Source of the DNA: Phytoactinopolyspora halotolerans
GTDB taxonomy: Bacteria; Actinomycetota; Actinomycetes; Jiangellales; Jiangellaceae
Assembly (NCBI RefSeq): GCF_010550675.1
Contig: NZ_JAAGOA010000019.1
Span: 78,802-142,801, forward strand
Length of the DNA stretch: 64,000 nucleotides
Direction: 5' to 3'
Part shown: piece by piece, positions 1-7,698 of the stretch
Layout of the letters: every line of letters starts with the position of its first letter
How positions within the stretch are numbered: position 1 is the stretch's first letter
Position numbers and translations under genes: made by a program
The notes under the pieces: generated by a model
The model's database searches: none
Told to the model about the DNA's origin: nothing
What the model saw: the letters and a program-made list of their open reading frames with translations, nothing else

Positions 1-2471
1 AGCTCCACCAGGCGCCGCGTCAGCGCCACCTCGTCGGCGAGCCGATCGTCGACGAGCGCGGCGTCGGCGGCGGGCCAGCTCGCCATGTGCACCGACTCGG
101 GCGCGGAGGAGTCGACCGGCACCACCAGGTCCCGCCACACCCGTTCGGTGATGAACGGCACCATCGGCGCCAGCAGCCGGGTCAGCGTCTCGACGCACTC
201 GTGCAGCGTCGCCAGCGCGGCCGGGTCGCCGTCCCAGAACCGTCGCCGGGAGCGTCGCACGTACCAGTTGGACAGGTCGTCGATGAACGTGTGCAGCAGC
301 GTGCCGGCGCGCTGGGTGTCGAAGTTCTCCAGCGCGGCGTCGACGTCCCCGACGAGCCGGTTCAGCTCGCTCAGCGCCCACCGGTCCAGTACGTGCCGCT
401 CGGCCGGCGCCGGCGCCCCGGCGGCCGGCGTCCAGCCCGAGGTGCGGCCGTACAGGGACAGGAACGAGGCCGTGTTCCAGTACGTCAGCAGCACCTTGCG
501 GATGATCTCGCCGAGCACGTTCGGCCCGATGCCGCGCGACTGCCATGGCGAACCGTTCGCCGCCATGAACCAGCGCACCGCGTCGGCGCCGTGCTCGTCC
601 ATCAGCGGGATCGGCTCCAGGATGTTGCCGAGGTGCTTGGACATCTTGCGACCGTCCTCGGCCAGGATGTGGCCGAGGCAGAGCACGTTCTCATACGACG
701 AGCGGTCGAACACCGCGGTACCCACCGCCATCAGCGTGTAGAACCAGCCACGCGTCTGGTCGATCGCCTCGCAGATGAACTGCGCCGGGTACGCCTTGCC
801 GAACGCCTCCTCGCTGCCGGGCGCGTACGGGTACCCCCACTGCGCGAACGGCATCGATCCGGAGTCGTACCAGGCGTCGATGACGTACGGCACTCGCCGG
901 AAGGTGCCGGGAACGTCCGGCAGGGTGAACGTCACGTCGTCGACGAACGGCCGGTGCGGATCCAGCTCTGAGAGGTCCCGCCCGGCCAACTCGGACAGCT
1001 CCGCAAGCGAGCCCACGCAGACCAGCCGGGACGGGTCCTCGTCGTTGCGCCAGATCGGCAGCGGCGTACCCCAGAACCGGTTGCGGGAGAGCGACCAGTC
1101 GATGTTGCCGCGCAACCATTCGCCGTAGCGGCCCCACTTGATGGTCTCCGGGTACCAGTTGGTCTTCTCGTTCTCCCGCAGCAGCGCGTCGTTGAACTGG
1201 GTGGTGCGGATGTACCAGGACGGCTGGGCGTAGTACATCAGCGGCGTGTGGCAGCGCCAGCAGTGCGGGTACTCGTGCTCGTACTGCGTGTGCCGGTACA
1301 TCCGGCCGCGCTCTTCCAGGTCGCGGCTGAGCTTGGCGTCGGCGTGCTTGAAGAACTCGCCGCCGACGAGCGGCAGATCGGCCCGGAACGTGCCGTCGGG
1401 CTCGATCGGGTTGACCACGGGCAGCCCGTACCGCTTGCAGACGCGCAGGTCGTCGGCGCCGAACGCGGGAGCCTGGTGGACCAGTCCGGTGCCGTCCTCG
1501 GTGGTGACGTAGTCGTCGACGACGACGATGTTCGGCGCGGTGCCGGCCGCGTCGTCCGGCGCCAGCTCGACCAGTTCGAAGGGACGCTGATAGCTCCAGT
1601 GTTCCATCTCGCTGCCCTGGAATCGCTGGGTGACCGTCCAGCCCTCGCCGAGCACCGTGGAGAACAACGGCTCGGCGACGACGAGCGTCTCCGACCCGTC
1701 GGTGGCGGCGACGTAGGTGACCTCGGGGTGCACGGCGACGGCGGTGTTGGACACCAGCGTCCACGGCGTCGTCGTCCAGATCAGCAGCGACGCGGGCGAC
1801 TCGGCGTCGCTCAGCGGCCCGGAGGTGAGGGGAAGGCGGACGTACACCGACGGGTCCGCGACGGTCTCATATCCCTGGGCGAGTTCGTGCGAGGACAGCC
1901 CGGTGCCGCAGCGCGGGCAGTACGGGGCGACGCGATGGTCCTCCACCAGCAGCCCGGCGTCGAAGATCTGCTTCAGCGACCACCACACGCTCTGCACGTA
2001 GGACGGATCCATGGTCCAGTAGGCCTGGGACATGTCCACCCAGTAGCCCATCCGTTCGGTCATCTCCTCGAATGCGTCGACGTGACGCTGGACCGACGCG
2101 CGGCACCGGTCGTTGAACTCCGCGACGCCGTATGCCTCGATGTCGCCCTTCGACTTCAGCCCGAGTTCCTTCTCCACGGCGATCTCGACCGGCAGCCCGT
2201 GGCAGTCCCACCCGGCCTTGCGGGCGACGTGGTAGCCCTTCATGGTCCGGTAACGGGGGAAGACGTCCTTGAAGACGCGGGCCTCGATGTGGTGCGTGCC
2301 GGGGGTGCCGTTCGCCGTCGGCGGACCCTCGTAGAAGGTCCACGGCGGCTTGCCCTCGCTGGCCTTGACGACTCGGGCGAAGACGTCGTTATCTCGCCAG
2401 AAGGCGAGGACCTCGTGTTCCATGGCCGGCAGGTCGACCTGCGCCGGTACCGCTCGATATGTGTCGCTCAT
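1..2471 (-). CDS. ileS: Isoleucyl-tRNA synthetase, C-terminal part outside the window
   Basis: Class I aminoacyl-tRNA synthetase that charges tRNA-Ile in the cytoplasm. The first 823 residues are visible; the family is about 1,050 long, so the end lies beyond base 1. The N-terminus reads MSDTYRAVPAQVDLPAMEHE, followed by the ATP-binding HIGH-type segment GTHHIEARVFKD near residue 58 and the catalytic loop KMSKH (complement of 633-647), the variant usual in actinobacterial IleS. The ATG at 2471 has a GGAGGA ribosome site at 2488-2483, 11 bases upstream. The gene is led by an isoleucine T-box, which settles both identity and regulation. No frameshift was seen. Confidence 0.96.
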   Translation of the reverse strand, partial: MSDTYRAVPAQVDLPAMEHEVLAFWRDNDVFARVVKASEGKPPWTFYEGPPTANGTPGTHHIEARVFKDVFPRYRTMKGYHVARKAGWDCHGLPVEIAVEKELGLKSKGDIEAYGVAEFNDRCRASVQRHVDAFEEMTERMGYWVDMSQAYWTMDPSYVQSVWWSLKQIFDAGLLVEDHRVAPYCPRCGTGLSSHELAQGYETVADPSVYVRLPLTSGPLSDAESPASLLIWTTTPWTLVSNTAVAVHPEVTYVAATDGSETLVVAEPLFSTVLGEGWTVTQRFQGSEMEHWSYQRPFELVELAPDDAAGTAPNIVVVDDYVTTEDGTGLVHQAPAFGADDLRVCKRYGLPVVNPIEPDGTFRADLPLVGGEFFKHADAKLSRDLEERGRMYRHTQYEHEYPHCWRCHTPLMYYAQPSWYIRTTQFNDALLRENEKTNWYPETIKWGRYGEWLRGNIDWSLSRNRFWGTPLPIWRNDEDPSRLVCVGSLAELSELAGRDLSELDPHRPFVDDVTFTLPDVPGTFRRVPYVIDAWYDSGSMPFAQWGYPYAPGSEEAFGKAYPAQFICEAIDQTRGWFYTLMAVGTAVFDRSSYENVLCLGHILAEDGRKMSKHLGNILEPIPLMDEHGADAVRWFMAANGSPWQSRGIGPNVLGEIIRKVLLTYWNTASFLSLYGRTSGWTPAAGAPAPAERHVLDRWALSELNRLVGDVDAALENFDTQRAGTLLHTFIDDLSNWYVRRSRRRFWDGDPAALATLHECVETLTRLLAPMVPFITERVWRDLVVPVDSSAPESVHMASWPAADAALVDDRLADEVALTRRLVE

Positions 2472-2482
2472 CGTCTGGTGCG

Positions 2483-2745
2483 TCCTCCGTCGTCGTTGTC
2501 GACAGAGGGACGAGGCACGACCCCGCGGTACCACCCTCCTTGGCCGCACCGACGGGCGCGACCCTCTTCATTGCGTGCGGCCGGTTCTACTGGGTGCCGT
2601 CAATGTGCGGCGACACCGTTCTTCCGGCGGCTCGGGGGTGATGTTCACGCCACGCTCGCACTACCGGGCTCGCACCATCCCCGGCTCGCTCCTAGCCGTC
2701 GACGCGGGCTACTGGTCCCCTTCAACGCCTGCTCGCAGCGACCAG
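2483..2745 (-). promoter_or_regulatory. T-box riboswitch, isoleucine (ileS leader)
   Basis: On the minus strand the T-box core AGGGTGGTACCGCGG lies at 2537-2523. Its TGGT would pair with the ACCA end of uncharged tRNA-Ile. About 100 bases upstream is the specifier context GTGAACATCACCCC, with ATC (isoleucine) at 2642-2640, preceded by the actinobacterial GCGAGCCGGGGATGGTG element. No terminator with a T-run follows. Instead CGTCC (2512-2508) can pair with GGACG in the ribosome-binding region, so control is probably at translation, as known for actinobacterial ileS T-boxes. The mechanism is inferred; the motifs are seen. Confidence 0.93.
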
Positions 2746-3134
2746 TGTACTTCTGCGCGCACGGTGGATCACGCCCATTTCCCTCCGGCCGGCAGATCTC
2801 CTCCGCCGCCGGGCGCATGCTCGGTGCCGGGCTGGGTACTGCTGCCCCGAAACGCTCGGGGGCAGTCCCTGGCCACCGGTCGCCGTCTGGAGCCACAGCT
2901 TGAGGAACCCCGGCATCCGCGGCGGGTGTGAACCGGTGGACCGTTGCCTGCGGCCGGCCTGGTCAGCAGGTGTATGACCGCTGGTTGGCCATATGGTCAA
3001 TACGGGTGCCACGGTGGCATTTCGGTGATGCGCAAGATCGTCCGAAACGGATACCGGGTTGCCCGGGTTTGCTGAGACGAGTGTCGCGCGACTTCGTCGA
3101 CGTTCGAGCGCGCGGCACGTGGGAAGCTTGAGGT
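2746..3134. other. Intergenic region without a recognisable gene
   Basis: About 390 bases between the ileS T-box and the DUF167 gene. It must hold the ileS promoter and probably the start of the rightward transcript. Short open frames on both strands show no recognisable protein, and none has a convincing ribosome site. No strong hairpin or repeat was seen. Confidence 0.5.
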
Positions 3135-3404
3135 GTGCGCGTGACGGTACGAGTGAAACCGGGGTCGAAATCTCCACGAGTAGGGGGTCGTTACGGCGAC
3201 GCTCTGGTGATCGCTGTGCGAGAACGAGCCGTCGACGGCAAAGCGACCCGGGCCGCCGTCGCCGCATTGGCCGATGCCCTCGGATGCACCCGACGTGATG
3301 TACGTCTCGTCGCTGGTGAGACCAGCCGGACGAAGATCATGGACGTGCCGGAGAGCGCCGCCGCCGCATTGGCTGGCTTGTTCGCCCGGGATGAGGCAAA
3401 CTAG
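3135..3404 (+). CDS. DUF167 / YggU family protein
   Basis: An 89-residue protein of the DUF167 (YggU) family, a small conserved alpha/beta fold of unknown function. The family pattern is clear: VRVKPGSKSPRVGG at the N-terminus, then VDGKATRAAVAALADALG and the DVRLVAGETSRTKIMDV segment. Length matches the family (about 75-100). GTG at 3135 begins the conserved VTVRVKPGS block and is preceded by a GGAAGCTTGAG sequence, a weak ribosome site. It runs rightward, divergent from ileS. The role is unknown; no catalytic motif can be claimed. Confidence 0.85.
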   Translation: MRVTVRVKPGSKSPRVGGRYGDALVIAVRERAVDGKATRAAVAALADALGCTRRDVRLVAGETSRTKIMDVPESAAAALAGLFARDEAN

Positions 3405-3637
3405 CTGGTTAAATGGTGTGATTCGGTGGCAGGCGGGACCATGAGACCAATTTCGTTCCGTCCATACTATTGATCGATCGGGCCGCCGGAGAAGCCTCGG
3501 AAGCGTTCCTTCCAGGCTGTGGAAACGCTGAGAAAGAAGGTCGCTCGTTGAACGTCGGCGTAGGAAGATCTATCCTCAGCTGACCCGGACGAATAAGAGT
3601 GGGCGGGCAACGCAGCAGAACAGGGGGTGCGGAGGTT

Positions 3638-4087
3638 ATGACCGAACGCACAGACAGCACAGATGTGACGGCGAACATGCCGGACGAACAGGCAGCGGCA
3701 CTTGTCGTGGGTGCTGACGAGGACCCCTGGACGACAGAGGAACTCGAGGAGGTCCGAGAGACTCTGCGCGGTGAGTCGATGAGACTGCGCGAGGAGATCG
3801 CGGACTCCGAGCACGAGATCGCGGACCTGCTGCGCCGGAGCACCACGGATGGCGGCGAGGACCAGGTGGACGCCGGTTCCAAGACGTTCGAGCGGGAGCA
3901 TGAGCTGTCGCTCGCGGCGAGCCACCGGGAGATGCTCAACCAGACCGAGCGGGCGCTGTCGCGCATCAATGACGGCACGTACGGCGTGTGTGAGAGTTGC
4001 GGTAACCCCATCGGGAAGGCTCGGCTCCTGGCGTTCCCGCGTGCGACACTGTGTGTAGCATGCAAACAACGGCAGGAGCGTCGCTGA
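3638..4087 (+). CDS. DksA/TraR-family C4 zinc-finger protein
   Basis: A 149-residue DksA/TraR-type regulator expected to enter the secondary channel of RNA polymerase. Residues about 33-110 are charged and helical (coiled coil), followed by a C4 zinc finger with Cys118, Cys121, Cys139 and Cys142 (CESC ... CVAC). The acidic N-terminal tail is typical of actinobacterial members. The ATG at 3638 has GGAGG five bases upstream; an in-frame start at 3599 is possible but lacks such a site. A perfect hairpin follows, then lspA, an order common in actinobacteria. Whether it acts with ppGpp is not known from sequence. Confidence 0.9.
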   Translation: MTERTDSTDVTANMPDEQAAALVVGADEDPWTTEELEEVRETLRGESMRLREEIADSEHEIADLLRRSTTDGGEDQVDAGSKTFEREHELSLAASHREMLNQTERALSRINDGTYGVCESCGNPIGKARLLAFPRATLCVACKQRQERR

Positions 4088-4127
4088 ATCGCGACCACAC
4101 GATCAGCGCGTCACGACGGCAGATGAG

Positions 4128-4154
4128 AACGGTGGGTGCCTGGCACCCACCGTT
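4128..4154 (+). terminator. Perfect hairpin after the dksA-like gene
   Basis: Thirteen-base arms AACGGTGGGTGCC and GGCACCCACCGTT around a single T. No T-run follows, as is usual for high-GC intrinsic terminators. It lies 40 bases after the stop of the zinc-finger gene and 37 bases before lspA, so it would separate or attenuate transcription between them. Confidence 0.65.
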
Positions 4155-4190
4155 GTGTGATGCGCGGCGGACCACGAGACGGGAGAGACG

Positions 4191-4964
4191 GTGAGTGTGA
4201 CCGTTGACCCGAGCGAGAGCAGCGGCACAGCGGACGGCGCGTTGAGCGCGACGCGAGCGGGCGGCGATGCGCGTCGCCGGACGACGCTGTTGCTCACGGT
4301 CGCCGCGGTGATCCTGACACTGGACCAGATCACCAAGGTCTGGGCGGTCGAGGCGCTGAAGGACGGCCGCGTCATCGAGGTGATCGGTGACATCCTCCAG
4401 TTCCGGTTGATCCGGAATCCGGGCGCCGCATTCAGCATGTTCACGGATATGACCGTGGTGCTGACGGTGATCGCGGCGGCGGTGGTCGCGGTGATCATCT
4501 GGGTCAGCCGGAAGGTGACCAGCGTGGCCTGGGCGGTCGCCCTGGGCGGTATGCTCGGTGGAGCTCTGGGAACGCTGAGCGACCGCGTGTTCCGCGAGCC
4601 GGGTCCGATGCGTGGCCATGTGGTCGATTTCATCGAGCTGCCGAACTGGCCGGTTTTCAACATCGCCGACTCGTCGATCACCTGCTCGGCGGTGCTGATC
4701 GCGCTGCTGAGCTTCCGTGGCGTGGCCGTGTCGTCGCACGGAGCGGCCGAGGGCGACGACGAGGGCGCGCCGGACGTCGTCGGCGGTCCGGAAACAGATG
4801 ACGGCCCGGACGCGAGCGCGGACGACGGTCCGGAGGCGAACGCCGACGACGGATCGGACGCGAACGCCGACGACGGATCGAACACGAACGCCGACGACGG
4901 TCCGGACACCAGCGCTGAGGCCGGTCCGGACACCGACAACGAGACCGGGACAGGACAACGGTGA
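4191..4964 (+). CDS. lspA: Lipoprotein signal peptidase with acidic repeat tail
   Basis: Signal peptidase II (family A8 aspartyl protease) that cleaves prolipoproteins in the membrane. Four membrane segments span about residues 31-180. RNPGAAFS (about 75-82) and the two catalytic aspartates, Asp131 in LSDR and Asp160 in FNIADSS, are present. The motif reads GALGTLSDR where most members have GN..DR, so the usual Asn is Thr. From residue about 187 there is a roughly 70-residue acidic tail of eight-residue repeats (ADDGSDAN type) absent from most LspA proteins. GTG 4191 follows GGGAGAGACG. The stop overlaps the next gene by four bases (GTGA). Confidence 0.93.
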   Translation: MSVTVDPSESSGTADGALSATRAGGDARRRTTLLLTVAAVILTLDQITKVWAVEALKDGRVIEVIGDILQFRLIRNPGAAFSMFTDMTVVLTVIAAAVVAVIIWVSRKVTSVAWAVALGGMLGGALGTLSDRVFREPGPMRGHVVDFIELPNWPVFNIADSSITCSAVLIALLSFRGVAVSSHGAAEGDDEGAPDVVGGPETDDGPDASADDGPEANADDGSDANADDGSNTNADDGPDTSAEAGPDTDNETGTGQR

Positions 4965-5884
4965 GCGACCGGCGCGTGCTGCCCGTGCCGGACGGACTGG
5001 AGGGGGAGCGGCTCGACGCGGCCATCGCCCGTCTGCTCGGCTTCTCTCGTAGCAAGGCCGCCGATCTCGTGGAGAGCGGTCTGGTCCTGGTCGACGGCGT
5101 CGCGGAACCCAAATCGGCGCGGGTGCGTGCGGGAGGCTGGCTCGAGATCGAGATGCCGGCACCGGCGGCACCGGTCGAGGTGGTCCCTGAAGAGGTGGCG
5201 GGGATGCGGGTCGTCCACGACGATGACGACGTCGTGGTGGTGGACAAGCCCGTGGGCGTGGCGGCACACCCGAGCCCGGGATGGACCGGGCCGACCGTCG
5301 TCGGCGGACTCGCGGGCGCCGGGTTCCGGGTCTCCACCAGCGGCGCGGCCGAGCGGCAGGGCGTCGTCCACCGGCTCGATGTCGGCACCAGCGGGCTGAT
5401 GGTGGTGGCCAAGTCCGAGCCCGCGTACACCTCGCTGAAGCGGCAGTTCCGCGAGCGTACGGTCGACAAGGTGTACCACGCGCTGGTGCAAGGACATCCA
5501 GACCCGTCGCGCGGCACCGTGGACGCGCCGATCGGCCGGCATCCGCACCACGATTACAAGTGGGCGGTGACCGCCGACGGCAAGCCGAGTGTCACGCACT
5601 ACGAGACGCTGGAGGCGTTTCCCGCGGCCAGCCTGCTGGAGATCCATCTGGAGACCGGGCGCACGCACCAGATCCGGGTGCACATGAGTGCGCTGCGCCA
5701 TCCGTGCGTCGGCGACTTGACCTACGGCGCGGACCCGACGCTGGCGACGCGGCTCGGCCTGACGCGGCAGTGGCTGCACGCGACGCGCCTCGGGTTCGAG
5801 CATCCCGGCACCGGGGAGTGGGTCGAGTTCGAGACACCGTATCCGGAAGACCTGCAGTCCGCGCTGGACCACCTCGCCTCCTGA
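4961..5884 (+). CDS. rluD: RluA-family 23S rRNA pseudouridine synthase (RluD-like)
   Basis: A 307-residue pseudouridine synthase modifying rRNA, probably helix 69 uridines of 23S rRNA by family analogy. An S4 RNA-binding domain occupies residues about 15-75 ([20 protein letters not shown]). The catalytic domain carries [15 protein letters not shown] with Asp140 as the expected nucleophile, and [14 protein letters not shown] near residue 225. GTG at 4961 overlaps the lspA stop, so the pair is translationally coupled; lspA-rluD is a common actinobacterial pair. The gene ends 19 bases before a long palindrome. Confidence 0.92.
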   Translation: MSDRRVLPVPDGLEGERLDAAIARLLGFSRSKAADLVESGLVLVDGVAEPKSARVRAGGWLEIEMPAPAAPVEVVPEEVAGMRVVHDDDDVVVVDKPVGVAAHPSPGWTGPTVVGGLAGAGFRVSTSGAAERQGVVHRLDVGTSGLMVVAKSEPAYTSLKRQFRERTVDKVYHALVQGHPDPSRGTVDAPIGRHPHHDYKWAVTADGKPSVTHYETLEAFPAASLLEIHLETGRTHQIRVHMSALRHPCVGDLTYGADPTLATRLGLTRQWLHATRLGFEHPGTGEWVEFETPYPEDLQSALDHLAS

Positions 5885-5903
5885 AGCTCACCCACCCCCC
5901 GGC

Positions 5904-5997
5904 CCTAAATGATCATGTGAAGTGGGTTTTCTCCAGCACTACCATGCCTGCAGACCTGTTGGTGCACGAGAAAACCCACTTCACATGATCATTTAGG
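5904..5997. repeat. Long inverted palindrome, family A copy 1
   Basis: Two 30-base arms (outer CCTAAATGATCATGTG, inner AGTGGGTTTTCTC) surround a 34-base spacer holding ATGCCTGCAGACC. The arms are perfectly complementary. It lies between rluD (rightward) and the 3' end of the leftward PAP2-kinase gene, so it could be a terminator for both. A second copy in opposite orientation lies at 7422-7514. C-rich and G-rich sequence lie just outside the two ends. Confidence 0.95.
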
Positions 5998-6016
5998 CCG
6001 TGCGAGATGGTGGGGT

Positions 6017-7408
6017 TCATGTGCTTTCGACGTCGTATGGGCGGTAGACGATGAGAGGTCCCACGAGCTTCCGGAACTCGCAGCGGTCGTATGAGCCGAC
6101 GGTTTCGCCGTCGCAGGCGATCTCGAACGATCCGGATTCCGCGATCACGGTGAGCGACGTCGCCGTCGTCGCCCGGTGCACGCGGCTGTGCGGTGCGGTC
6201 CCGGCGAGGATGGCCGCGGTGGCCCGGGTCCGGGAGAACGGGCCGACCTTGAGGTACTGGACGTCCAGCTCGCCGTCGTCGAGCCGCGGTCGCCAAGCCG
6301 GGAAGGTGCCGCGCGGCAGGTAGCGGCCGTTGCCGACGAAGAGCATCCAGACCTCGGTGGGGACGCCGTTCAAGTGCAGCCGTACCGGCCGGTGGCTGCG
6401 CAGGACCTGTCCGGTGGCGATGGCCATCGCCAGCCATTTGCCGAACCGACCCTCCAACTGCTGGCGCCGCTGCACCATCTCGGGGTAGCCGCCGATGCTC
6501 GCGGTGTTGAGGAACGTCACGCCGTTGGCCCGGGCGACGTCGACGGCGACGGCCTCGCCGGACTCCACGGCCCGGCGAGCATCGTCCAGCGTGTCGATCC
6601 CGACGTCTCGCGCGAAGTGGTTGAGCGTTCCGGTGGGGAACACGGCTAGCGGGAGACCTCGGTCGCGGGCGAAAGCGGCGACGGAGGCCACCGTCCCGTC
6701 CCCGCCGGCTGCGCCGACGGCCCTGGTGTCGGTCCGGGCGACCGTACTCGACAGTTGCTCGGTGAGATCCGAATCGGGATCGAGTTCGACGATGGTGGCG
6801 GCCGGTAGGAGTCTTCGAACCTGGCCCACGGGGTCTGAGTTCATGCCGGACGCCGGGTTGACCGCGATCACCAATCCGTGGCCCTCGGGCAGCGCGGGAG
6901 CGTCGACGCGGTGCCGGATCCGGGCGGGCGCCTGCGGGCGGACCGGCCACCACCGCTGGCTGGCGACCGCGATGCCGGCGCCGAGCGCGGCGCCGGCGAG
7001 GACGTCGCTCGGGTGGTGCACTCCGACGTGGACACGCGAGTAGGCGACCGCGGCGGCGAGCGGACCGATGACGATGGCGAGCCGTGGCCGCTCCAGAGCG
7101 ACGCCGGTGGCGAACGCCGCCGCCGATGCGGCGTGCCCGCTCGGGAAGGAAGCCGTCCATGGCTGGTGGGTCAGCTGCCGGACGACGGCGGTGCGTTCGA
7201 GCACCGGTCGCTCGCGCTGGAACAGCGGCTTGAGTGCGACGTTGACGGCGGCGCTGCTGACCGCGAGGGCGCCCAATCCGCGGAAGACGGCGCGCCGCGT
7301 CGGCTTGGACATGAACGCGCCTGCGGCGGCGATCCCCAGCCAGAGCCGCCCTTTGTTGGCCGACTGGCTCAGCCGCCGCAACCCCGAGTCGATATCCACC
7401 GCCACCAC
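6017..7408 (-). CDS. PAP2 phosphatase - diacylglycerol kinase-like fusion
   Basis: A 463-residue two-domain lipid enzyme. The N-terminal half is a PAP2-type phosphatase with all three signatures: K60 to RP (KPLFQRERP), PSGH at 89-92 and SR..H..D at 124-135 (SRVHVGVHHPSD). The C-terminal half is a diacylglycerol/sphingosine kinase catalytic domain with GGDGT at 235-239 and TGTLNHFARD near 260. Such fusions are known in actinobacteria and are thought to act on membrane lipid phosphates; the substrate is unknown. A longer frame to 7570 exists only because it reads through the family A palindrome, so the GTG at 7408 (VVAVDIDSGL) just inside the repeat is preferred. The gene is bracketed by the two palindromes. 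Confidence 0.85.
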   Translation of the reverse strand: MVAVDIDSGLRRLSQSANKGRLWLGIAAAGAFMSKPTRRAVFRGLGALAVSSAAVNVALKPLFQRERPVLERTAVVRQLTHQPWTASFPSGHAASAAAFATGVALERPRLAIVIGPLAAAVAYSRVHVGVHHPSDVLAGAALGAGIAVASQRWWPVRPQAPARIRHRVDAPALPEGHGLVIAVNPASGMNSDPVGQVRRLLPAATIVELDPDSDLTEQLSSTVARTDTRAVGAAGGDGTVASVAAFARDRGLPLAVFPTGTLNHFARDVGIDTLDDARRAVESGEAVAVDVARANGVTFLNTASIGGYPEMVQRRQQLEGRFGKWLAMAIATGQVLRSHRPVRLHLNGVPTEVWMLFVGNGRYLPRGTFPAWRPRLDDGELDVQYLKVGPFSRTRATAAILAGTAPHSRVHRATTATSLTVIAESGSFEIACDGETVGSYDRCEFRKLVGPLIVYRPYDVEST

Positions 7409-7421
7409 GCTAACCGCCTGC

Positions 7422-7514
7422 CCTAAATGATCATGTGAAGTGGGTTTCTCGTGCACCCCCATGTCTGCAGGCATGGTACGGCACGAGAAGACCCACTTCA
7501 CATGATCATTTAGG
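7422..7514. repeat. Long inverted palindrome, family A copy 2
   Basis: Same arms as the 5904 copy (CCTAAATGATCATGTG outer, GTGGGTTTCTC inner) with a 34-base spacer. The spacer matches the reverse complement of copy 1 (both contain TGTCTGCAGGCATGGTA or close), so the copies are inverted relative to each other. The left arm has GGGTTTCTC against GAGAAGACCC on the right, a small imperfection. It sits only 14 bases upstream of the proposed start of the PAP2-kinase gene. Confidence 0.95.
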
Positions 7515-7698
7515 ACCGGAAGATGGGTGGGGGGAGATGGATCGGGGGTCGCTCGGCGGGGCGCCGACATGTTGTCAGGGGCGGCACATAGAGTGAGGTC
7601 TGTTCCCTCATCGGGCCGGGCTGACGTGGTCGTTCTGGTTGCGCTGGGGGACCGGGTGAGTTCACCTGCGACGCTGCTCTAGGAGGTCTGGTTTAGTC

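Noticed and set aside
85..971. Rightward open frames of 218 and 294 residues opposite ileS
   Set aside because: They are antisense to the ileS coding frame with its HIGH and KMSK motifs, and show only Arg/Ser/Pro-rich composition.
1248..2903. 551-residue rightward frame over ileS and its T-box
   Set aside because: It is antisense to ileS and passes through the T-box, which is an RNA structure on the other strand.
4103..5872. 589-residue leftward frame over lspA and rluD
   Set aside because: Antisense shadow of two well-recognised genes; no homologous motif seen.
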